Shown here one piece after another: positions 58,801 through 64,000 of a stretch of DNA of 64,000 bases. The position numbers and the translations under genes were made by a program. Within the stretch, counting starts at the first letter, position 1. Each line of letters opens with the position of its first letter. This stretch comes from JAVJSD01 sp040219575 (GTDB lineage: Bacteria > Planctomycetota > Planctomycetia > Pirellulales > Pirellulaceae). The stretch is taken from contig JAVJSD010000120.1 in NCBI GenBank assembly GCA_040219575.1, positions 124,001 through 188,000 of the forward strand. The letters run 5' to 3'. Below the pieces are notes generated by a model. The model ran no database searches and was not told the DNA's origin. It saw only the letters and a list, made by a program, of their open reading frames with translations.

Positions 58801-59997
58801 GATCGCGAAGTCGCCGAAACCATCGCTCAGCTGGCCAAGGAGCAGCAGGAAGCGCGCGATGAAATCGCCAAACAGGGCGAGCGTTTGGAAGAACTCGCCC
58901 AGGCCGAGCAGCAACCCGGTGAAGGTGAACCCGGTGAAGGTCAACCCGGTGAAGGTGAACCCGGTGAAGGGCAACCCGGTGAAGGGCAACCCGGTGAAGG
59001 GCAACCGGGAGAGGGTCAGCCGGGAGAGGGTCAGCCGGGCGAAGGTCAACCGGGTGAGGGGCAGCCGGGCAATGCGCCCCCCTCCGCCGAGCAGATCGAG
59101 GCGGCTCAGGCCTTGCAGCAGGCGCAGCAGCGCTTCGCGGAAGCCCAACAGGCGACGGGACAGGGGGCGGTTGAAATCTCCGGTCAACAGCAGGTAGCCA
59201 ACCGTCCGCTTCGCGAAGGACTCGAAGCGGCCTCGGAACTTGGTCAACCGGCGCCGGCGGAGGAAGGCGCCGCCGGAGAGCAAGTCGCCTCGGCCGCCGA
59301 ACCGGGCCAAGCCGGCACGCCGATGCCCGGCGAGGGACAACCGGGTGAAGGCCAACCCGGAGAGGGACAGCCCGGAGAGGGGCAACCTGGCGAAGGACAA
59401 CCTGGCGAAGGGCAACCCGGAGAGGGGCAACCGGGCGAGGGTCAACCGGGACAAGGCCAGCCCGGTCAGGGACAACCCGGTGAAGGCCAACCCGGTCAAG
59501 GCCAGCCGGGCGACGAGCAACAACTCGGCACGGGCTTGGTGCCCAATGCCCCCATGACCACCGCCGAACAGATCGCGGGTCCGCAGGCCATGGCGCAGGC
59601 CGCGCAGGCCTTGGCCCAGGCGACGCCCGGGGCCCAGACGCCCGGACAAGGCGAAGGCGATAACCCGGGCCAACCCGGTGAAAGCCCCGCGCAGGATCCG
59701 ATGCCAGGCGCCAGTTCGTCGCAAGCGGCGGCGGGCGGCGTATCGCAAGAGGGAGAGTCGTCGAACAATCAGGAGGGGCCCGAAACGAAACCGGATCCCA
59801 AGGCCGACGCCGAGGGCGACAGCCGCAGCCAGGCGGCCGGCCTCGACAGTCAGGCCAAGGAGCGTCTGTTCCGCGACGACCCCTGGTTTAGCAAACTGCC
59901 GCCGGAACTTCGCGACGCCATTCGCTCCAGAACCCGCACTCGCCCCCCCAAGGGCTATGAGGAACGGCTCCGTCGATACTTTGAAAGCATTGAGTAG
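55876..59997 (+). CDS. Giant exported coiled-coil protein with collagen-like pentapeptide tracts
   Basis: The 1373-residue protein has a signal peptide (MKRTFLALLSIALLALWFSSAHA). Residues about 25-1015 are an Ala/Glu/Gln/Lys-rich helix, largely coiled coil. Two tracts of the pentapeptide GEGQP and its variants GEGEP and GQGQP (about residues 1015-1060 and 1152-1212) surround a spacer. A small globular C-terminus (DSQAKERLFRDDPWFSKLPP, RTRPPKGYEERLRRYFESIE) resembles a conserved tail of proteins in such operons. It probably forms a long periplasmic rod or flexible linker next to the vWA proteins. The start overlaps the preceding stop (ATGA). Confidence 0.85.
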   Translation: MKRTFLALLSIALLALWFSSAHAVEGDQVRRSQQSHEKARGLAQRLVSTIFDIQLRQLQENGLAEDPLYAEIRSMRDNIEGLADQELEEVVELLIKAQQGDRDSRLVNIEAAREKSRVVVLRLVAERQKLLRRLRIARLGEQVRQLISLESKAHETTTGLNKRTDEQRERAVLATIQDQRDVKGLFLELVEAMSEVSTWDGAIGAGAADGLRILKTAQVGRELDNAGQRLESGAYDEAAESQDAVLRGLRLLLRIIEQTQGLIDSDHAAQLKMVRELIEKQEQLREETRSAKLEPSEAQRLAAEEAEIRAELGRLAESLDALPSMQPLLTQAKEAAIQAEVELFEEDKPEAVQEQTKVIGALAELEEQLKQAIELEKADKSAEELAKDVEALEKLEQQLEQLAEQQEQVVEEAARNPQQAEAKQQQVAEQLEKLNEENDRELPGAVEPRLEEAAKEAKSAEEALSNAAPEMEAARAAAAEKADEALDQALAETRAELADAKRRQLAVEAAELARASEALERAAAAEQRVAREAEAAAKGEGLSEQRTEELKKEQQAVKEVAEKVAEGVKQAAPDAAKTLEKASEPIAKAAEGLQTAQEKPGEASKQAAQQTADAAKQAAEELTKAAAQLRKQAGETAEELVKVSDEQLEQVEAVRKPVDEALQESQQEAASTAKLQEALKKVDEARATQEMAEGKQQAAEARKQANRVDELMKKQDEADAAAAEVASGRANTPLEAAVREQEVADDAEALAKRSQGEVAEALEAAAEAAAQAAREALTGSPARAEEARQQTREALQLAKEAADAQSAEASKAKPGKPNAEAQQQVAQQAAEARQLAGETEQETQQALAQAKQQAEAAAGEIAKGEEQAAREAQQQVGEQLAKAAEALKKALEQAAGEQQQQLAQQADKSQQLAQQASEVDPGAASALRQASQNAQKGAEAPPSASNRAEQAQQEAQRGLERAAASLAAREQRIAQDREVAETIAQLAKEQQEARDEIAKQGERLEELAQAEQQPGEGEPGEGQPGEGEPGEGQPGEGQPGEGQPGEGQPGEGQPGEGQPGEGQPGNAPPSAEQIEAAQALQQAQQRFAEAQQATGQGAVEISGQQQVANRPLREGLEAASELGQPAPAEEGAAGEQVASAAEPGQAGTPMPGEGQPGEGQPGEGQPGEGQPGEGQPGEGQPGEGQPGEGQPGQGQPGQGQPGEGQPGQGQPGDEQQLGTGLVPNAPMTTAEQIAGPQAMAQAAQALAQATPGAQTPGQGEGDNPGQPGESPAQDPMPGASSSQAAAGGVSQEGESSNNQEGPETKPDPKADAEGDSRSQAAGLDSQAKERLFRDDPWFSKLPPELRDAIRSRTRTRPPKGYEERLRRYFESIE
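58916..59070 (+). repeat. 15-bp tandem repeat encoding GEGQP/GEGEP
   Basis: About ten copies of a 15-bp unit close to GGTGAAGGTCAACCC encode the first Gly-Glu-Gly-Gln-Pro tract of the giant coiled-coil protein. Units at the 5' end are nearly identical at DNA level, implying recent expansion, while later ones use different Gly and Pro codons. Confidence 0.85.
59326..59512 (+). repeat. Second 15-bp tandem repeat encoding GEGQP/GQGQP
   Basis: About twelve units with more codon variety than the first tract encode GEGQP and then GQGQP pentapeptides. The Gly is not every third residue, so a true collagen triple helix is not expected. Confidence 0.85.
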
Positions 59998-60007
59998 GGT
60001 AGCGGGG

Positions 60008-60143
60008 GTGAGTAGGTGAGTAAGTGAGTAGGTAAAACAACACGCCTACGACCGCTTCACCACCTACTCACCTACCACCGACGGCAAGCCGTCGGCTTGG
60101 GGGGGAATACATACAAACACCACTCACCACTCACCACTCACCA
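60008..60143. repeat. GTGAGTAG/CACCACT repeats with a CCAAGCCGACGGC-family palindrome
   Basis: GTGAGTAG-type octamers (from about 60008) are followed by their complements (CACCTACTCACCTACC near 60059-60075). A GACGGCAAGCCGTCGGCTTGGG palindrome (about 60081-60102) comes next, then three CACCACT heptamers ending three bases before the moxR-like ATG at 60147. No classical ribosome binding site is visible in front of that ATG, so the heptamers occupy the place of one. Confidence 0.85.
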
Positions 60144-60146
60144 ACC

Positions 60147-61175
60147 ATGACCGAACAAGACGACGTGGCCGCCGTCCAACAGTGCGAGCAGGCCTACAAC
60201 CGCATCCGCGATGAACTTTCCAAAGTGATCGTGGGCCAAAACGATGTCATCGAACAGGTGCTGGTGGCGATGTTCGCCCGCGGGCACGCGCTCTTGGAAG
60301 GCGTGCCGGGTCTGGCGAAGACGCTGCTGATCAGTTCGCTGGCGCAGTCGTTGCACTTGACGTTCAAGCGCATTCAGTTCACGCCCGACCTGATGCCCAG
60401 CGACGTCACCGGCACCGAGGTGATCCAGGAAGACCCGGACACGCGGCAACGCGCCTACCGCTTCCTGGCCGGCCCGATCTTCGCCAACCTGCTGTTGGCC
60501 GACGAGATTAACCGCACGCCTCCCAAAACGCAGGCGGCGATGCTCGAGGCGATGCAGGAACGCACGGTCAGCGCCGGCGGCGAGATGCACAAACTCCCCG
60601 CCCCCTTCTTCGTGCTCGCCACGCAGAACCCGCTGGAGCAGGAGGGAACCTATCCGCTGCCCGAGGCGCAGCTCGACCGTTTCCTGTTGCACATCAAGGT
60701 CGACTACCCCACCGGCGCCGAAGAGTGGGAGATCGCCCGCCGCGTGACGACCGGCCAGATGGGCCAGATCGAGGCCTGCATGAGCGGCGAGCAGATCATC
60801 GAGATGCAGCGACTGGTGACCCGTGTGCCGGTCAGCGACCAGGTGTTGGGTTACGCCTGGGCGTTGGTCCGCGCCTCGCGTCCCGGCACGGCCGAGGCGC
60901 CCGAGTTCGTCAACAAGTGGATCAGTTGGGGGGCCGGACCGCGCGGCGTGCTGACGCTGGTTACGTGCGCCAAGGCCCGGGCCATTCTGTACGGCCGCTA
61001 CCACGCCACGGTGGCCGACGTGCAGGCGGTGGTCAAGCCCGCCCTGCGGCACCGCATCGCCGGCAACTACGCCGCCCAGGCCAACGGCCTCGGCGCGGAA
61101 CAGCTGATCGACATGCTGCTGGAAGCGATTCCGGCCGACCGCGAATACACCAAACCCGCCGCCGCCGCGGGCTAA
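60147..61175 (+). CDS. MoxR-family AAA+ ATPase
   Basis: The 342-residue product is the usual length. It shows VIVGQNDVIEQVLVAMFARG, a Walker A of the MoxR type (EGVPGLAKT), FKRIQFTPDLMPSDVTGTEV, Walker B LLADEINRTPPKTQAAMLEA and sensor ATQNPLEQEGTYPLPEAQLDRF. MoxR ATPases act as chaperones that mature or activate vWA-domain partners, which are encoded upstream (48508, 51294), and DUF58 follows. It is separated from the coiled-coil gene by 149 bases of repeat, so it may be translated less efficiently or transcribed separately. Confidence 0.95.
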   Translation: MTEQDDVAAVQQCEQAYNRIRDELSKVIVGQNDVIEQVLVAMFARGHALLEGVPGLAKTLLISSLAQSLHLTFKRIQFTPDLMPSDVTGTEVIQEDPDTRQRAYRFLAGPIFANLLLADEINRTPPKTQAAMLEAMQERTVSAGGEMHKLPAPFFVLATQNPLEQEGTYPLPEAQLDRFLLHIKVDYPTGAEEWEIARRVTTGQMGQIEACMSGEQIIEMQRLVTRVPVSDQVLGYAWALVRASRPGTAEAPEFVNKWISWGAGPRGVLTLVTCAKARAILYGRYHATVADVQAVVKPALRHRIAGNYAAQANGLGAEQLIDMLLEAIPADREYTKPAAAAG

Positions 61176-61243
61176 TCCTTTGTACAAGGCCGATGCCGGC
61201 GGCATCCATCGCAACCGGAATCGTCCAAGAACTTGAATCACCA

Positions 61244-62152
61244 ATGGCCAAGAGCGTTCTTTCCCGCTATTTGAATCCCGAAGTGCTGAGCCACGTGGCC
61301 GATCGTCACATCGAGCCGCGTGGGCTGGTGATCGGCAACCTGGCCGGCGCGCATCGTTCGCCGTTGTCGGGCTTCGCGGTCGAGTTCGCCGGCCATCGCG
61401 AGTACGTGCCCGGCGACGATCCGCGGCACGTCGACTGGCGCGTCTACTACACGCGCGACAAGTACTTCGTCAAGCAGTACGAGTTGGAAACGAATTTCGT
61501 CTGCCATCTGTTGCTCGACATCAGCGCTTCGATGCGCTACGGCGAAGAGCAACAGCAGAAACTGCTGTACGCCGCCCAGATGGCGACCACGCTGGGCTAC
61601 TCGATCGTCCGCCAGAGCGACAAGGTCTCGCTCTCCACCTTCGACGACCATGTCCGCGGCCACGTGCCGCCCAGCAACTCGATGGCGCAGGTCGTGCGGA
61701 TGACCGAGCACCTCGACGAGATCGCCGCCGACGAAAAGACCGATATGGAGGCGGCGCTTTCCGAACTGACCGGTCGCATGGGGCGTCGCGAGATTGTGAT
61801 GCTCTTCAGCGACTTTTTCTGCGACCTCGATGTCTTGGAGTCGGCCGTACAACGGATGCGCTACGCCAAACACGAGGTCGTGCTGTTTCAGATGATGCAC
61901 CACGACGAACTCACCTTCGACCTCAGCGGCATGACGCGGTTCGTGGGCCTCGAGATTCCCGACCATATGCTGGCTCAACCCGAGGATCTCCGCCGCGGCT
62001 ACCTCGCGGCCCTGGAGCGTTTCAATCGCCGTCTCGAGGAGATCGCCCAGCGCAACAGTTGCGAACACGTATTGATAGACACCAGCCGGCCGATGGTGGA
62101 GACGTTTATCGATTACCTGAATCGGCGCAGCATGTTGCGGGGCGGCCGCTGA
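61244..62152 (+). CDS. DUF58 domain protein (vWA-like)
   Basis: The 302-residue protein shows the DUF58 core: RGLVIGNLAGAHRSPLSGFAV, then EFAGHREYVPGDDPRHVDWR followed by YYTRDKYFVKQYELETN, a metal-site-like LLLDISASMRYG (DxSxS), and IVMLFSDFFCDLD. It has no membrane helix, so it is cytoplasmic, as is usual for this short type. ATG 61244 is chosen because homologues begin near MAKSVLSRYL; in-frame codons upstream lack a ribosome binding site. It follows the MoxR gene by 68 bases and completes the MoxR-DUF58-vWA set. Confidence 0.92.
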   Translation: MAKSVLSRYLNPEVLSHVADRHIEPRGLVIGNLAGAHRSPLSGFAVEFAGHREYVPGDDPRHVDWRVYYTRDKYFVKQYELETNFVCHLLLDISASMRYGEEQQQKLLYAAQMATTLGYSIVRQSDKVSLSTFDDHVRGHVPPSNSMAQVVRMTEHLDEIAADEKTDMEAALSELTGRMGRREIVMLFSDFFCDLDVLESAVQRMRYAKHEVVLFQMMHHDELTFDLSGMTRFVGLEIPDHMLAQPEDLRRGYLAALERFNRRLEEIAQRNSCEHVLIDTSRPMVETFIDYLNRRSMLRGGR

Positions 62153-62196
62153 AGTTCGGGTCGGGCGTCGGCGTCGTGACGCATGAGCGCTTCGCC

Positions 62197-62226
62197 CCCC
62201 CAAGCCGACGACTTGTCGTCGTCGCC
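62197..62226. repeat. Dispersed palindrome (CCAAGCCGACGAC variant)
   Basis: CCCCAAGCCGACGACTTGTC followed by GTCG is a variant of the palindrome found at 40428, 41514 and 60081, 45 bases after the DUF58 stop. The 62153-62340 gap between the convergent genes holds nothing else clear. Confidence 0.6.
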
Positions 62227-62340
62227 GGAGTAGACGAGCAGACGGTGAGGCGGTCAAGAAACAGAATCAGCCGCGCGAACTGCGTCGGCGGCTGGTTGTA
62301 GGATGCATCGGAGGCGTGCCGGGCGGCAAGCGGAGACGCC

Positions 62341-63393
62341 TCAGTATTGATTCGGCAGGCTGAAGCCAGGCTGGCCTCCCCCACCATAGACGCTCGAGTT
62401 GGGCAGGCTCGCCGGCGAGTCGCCTGATTCGGTGCGGCTGAACGTGGTCGGACTTCCCGACGCGGCGCTGGCCAACTGCGTACTGCCGACGCTGCCGGGA
62501 GCGTAACTGCCGCCGCGCTTCAGCAGGTTATTGGGCATCGTGAGATTCGCGCCGTCGGACTCGTTCGCGGCGTAGGAGTTCATCGCCGCCCCGTCGGTTT
62601 TGCTGCCGAATCCGGGAGGCGGTTGCGCTCCGCCGCTCGGTACGTATGCGCCGGAACCTCCGCCGTAGGCCCCGCCGTCGTCGTACCCGCTCGATCCACC
62701 CGCGTCGTAGGGAGTGGCGCCGTAGCCGGAGTCATAGCCTCCGGAGGTGTTTCCCTGGTAGCCTTGGTTCATGTCTTGACTGCCCGAGGGCTCGCTTTGA
62801 TATCCACCGTAGCCGCCATTGCTGGGAGGCGGCGAGGCGTTGTATCCCGCGGGCGGCGAATAGTTGTTGGGCGTGGCGCCACCGCCGGGAGTGTAGGGAG
62901 CGCCGTAGCCCGATCCGCCGCCGCTGGGCGGCGCGGGGTTGTAGCCGCTGGGCGGTGTGTTGTAGTTGCCGGCGTTACGTTGGTCGGCCGTGTAGAAGCC
63001 GTTTTGCGCTCCACCGCCGGAGTGCGACGGAGGGGGGGCGTTTTCGAAGGCGCTCGCCGTTTGGTTGGGGTAGCCGGGCGCGCCGCCGTAAGGCGTGTCG
63101 GGATACGGTTGCCCACCGCCGTTGGCGGCGTCATACGGAGCGCCGTAGCTCGAACCGCCCGCAATCTGCCCGTTGGGCTGCGAGGGCGGAATGTTGATGT
63201 TCGGCGAGGGGGGATAGGAGTCGCTTTGGGCCAGCGACGATCCGGCCGTCGAAGTGCCCCAGTTTCTGGGATTCAAATTGCTGAGCCGGGGCATCGACCA
63301 ACCGCCGCCGCTGTAGCAACCCGACAGGGAAACGGCAATGAATGCGGCAGAGACGGCCGCCACGCAAGCCCAGCGTGAGACGGTTGTTCGCAT
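62341..63393 (-). CDS. Gly/Pro/Tyr/Ser-rich lipoprotein
   Basis: The 350-residue protein has a lipoprotein signal (MRTTVSRWACVAAVSAAFIA ... LSGC) predicting lipid attachment at about Cys26. Nearly all of the mature part is low complexity: repeated GYGAP, GGYGGYQ, PPSGYNPAPP and similar, with many Tyr, Gly, Pro and Asn, suggesting a disordered, surface-exposed or self-associating chain. A short hydrophilic C-terminus ends in QPGFSLPNQY. No domain is recognised. It converges with the DUF58 gene. The long gap beyond it (63394-63742) shows no gene. Confidence 0.8.
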   Translation of the reverse strand: MRTTVSRWACVAAVSAAFIAVSLSGCYSGGGWSMPRLSNLNPRNWGTSTAGSSLAQSDSYPPSPNINIPPSQPNGQIAGGSSYGAPYDAANGGGQPYPDTPYGGAPGYPNQTASAFENAPPPSHSGGGAQNGFYTADQRNAGNYNTPPSGYNPAPPSGGGSGYGAPYTPGGGATPNNYSPPAGYNASPPPSNGGYGGYQSEPSGSQDMNQGYQGNTSGGYDSGYGATPYDAGGSSGYDDGGAYGGGSGAYVPSGGAQPPPGFGSKTDGAAMNSYAANESDGANLTMPNNLLKRGGSYAPGSVGSTQLASAASGSPTTFSRTESGDSPASLPNSSVYGGGGQPGFSLPNQY

Positions 63394-63742
63394 GGCTCAT
63401 GCGCCTTTGTGTTTGACGAGAAGCAGAGCACCCGGCGCGTGGAAAAGCGATGCGCCGTCGTCTTCTTCCCTGAAGACCGAAGTTGTTATGGACGAGATTC
63501 TCTTGCCCAACGGCGATTCCTTCGCCTTGGGAACCCTCCGCCTCGCAAAGAGTGTCGGCTCGGAAGGCCGCTGCAATCCAGCCAATCCGAAAACTCTACG
63601 CAAATCCCCCGCGAGGCATCCTCAAGAATGGGGGCGGATCATAGGCAGCCGTTTGAGGGAAGTCAACGGCAATCGCGCGGCGCGATTTGGGAAATCGGCG
63701 GCGGCGCTTCTGGCCCACCGCACGACCGCGCCGAGGCTGTTT

Positions 63743-64000
63743 TCAACCGGAGTTCGCTTCCCGCCATGGGGTCGCCTGAGCTGCGTCGGGCGTCTCAAGC
63801 GGCGATGCGGCCGCCACGCGTTCCAGGTTGAGATCGGTGATGATCACCTCGTTGACCACATGTTCGCCGAGCGTGCGGTTCACGATCGCCTGAATCTGGC
63901 GTTTGAGTTCCGCCAACGTGGGATCCTCGAAATCGGCGCCGTGGGCTTGTCGCAACAGTTCTTCGATCTCCTGCTGCAACTTGTGCCGCCGCTGGGCCAG
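63743..64000 (-). CDS. FliL-like flagellar basal-body protein, C-terminal part
   Basis: The last 85 residues of a minus-strand gene run in from beyond the right edge. The frame is open to position 64000 (LAQRRHKLQQEIEELLRQAH). The stretch EDPTLAELKRQIQAIVNRTL followed by GEHVVNEVIITDLNLERV resembles the C-terminal part of FliL-type proteins, in which a short helix precedes a strand ending the SPFH-like domain. A short unstructured tail follows. FliL proteins sit by the flagellar stator. With only this fragment the assignment is tentative. It suggests flagellar genes lie just outside the window. Confidence 0.5.
   Translation of the reverse strand: MAQRRHKLQQEIEELLRQAHGADFEDPTLAELKRQIQAIVNRTLGEHVVNEVIITDLNLERVAAASPLETPDAAQATPWREANSG

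Noticed and set aside
59326..59512. True collagen triple helix
   Set aside because: The repeat is five residues long with Gly at alternating spacing, not Gly at every third position.
55891..59748. Minus-strand frame of about 1285 codons opposite the coiled-coil gene
   Set aside because: It is a Leu/Arg/Gly-rich mirror of the Ala/Glu/Gln repeats and is explained entirely by codon periodicity of the real gene.

Overview
The window is high-GC chromosomal DNA from a planctomycete, most likely of the Pirellulales type. Supporting gene families are two DUF1501 proteins, a DUF1549/DUF1553 haem-motif protein, a PSCyt1-WD40 protein, a DUF1559-like H-x9-DG protein, a very large DUF1583/PQQ-type protein behind an ECF sigma factor, a double-length UvrA, and many small dispersed palindromes between genes. 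No rRNA, tRNA, CRISPR array, insertion sequence or prophage was found. The assignment rests on recognised gene families only, because no search could be run.

Layout. 1-10.2 kb holds mostly single genes: two minus-strand membrane proteins, a Tat-exported protein, an SGNH plus alpha/beta-hydrolase fusion, a DUF1501 protein, a small lipoprotein, an EamA-type transporter and a seven-repeat FG-GAP protein. Palindromic repeats sit between them. 10.7-18.0 kb is one gene, a 2440-residue tandem UvrA with a duplicated C-terminal domain of unknown role. 18.3-19.4 kb has a small conserved protein, csrA and a 17-bp tandem repeat. 19.6-29.2 kb is a planctomycete surface/cytochrome cluster: DUF1501, a PPC-domain protein, Big2-DUF1549-DUF1553, and PSCyt1-WD40-coiled coil.

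29.3-35.3 kb is all minus strand: an AAA ATPase with a broken DUF4276 partner and a DUF4272 lipoprotein, then a sulfatase-modifying-factor-like protein and a TPR protein. 35.5-38.0 kb is a BlaI-M56 (BlaR1-like) signalling pair with its own promoter and operator-like dyads. 38.2-41.4 kb has a 76-residue conserved protein, mnmA and a DUF1559-like protein. 41.7-47.0 kb is an ECF sigma factor translationally coupled to a 1558-residue membrane-anchored partner.

47.3-62.2 kb is one long plus-strand operon: a terpenoid-cyclase-fold repeat protein, two BatA/vWA-type membrane proteins, a large coiled-coil membrane protein, a 1373-residue exported protein with collagen-like Gly-Glu-Gly-Gln-Pro tracts, a MoxR ATPase and a DUF58 protein. 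Several of its genes are joined by ATGA overlaps. The window ends with a Gly/Pro/Tyr-rich lipoprotein and the 3' part of a FliL-like gene on the minus strand.

The least ordinary observations are these: the AAA-DUF4276 locus, whose second gene seems broken by a small internal inversion plus a deletion; a dispersed palindrome that appears to have been absorbed in frame into the uvrA coding sequence; the duplicated C-terminal domain of the double UvrA; the 17-bp iterated array beside csrA; and the number of different palindrome families shared between distant intergenic sites.
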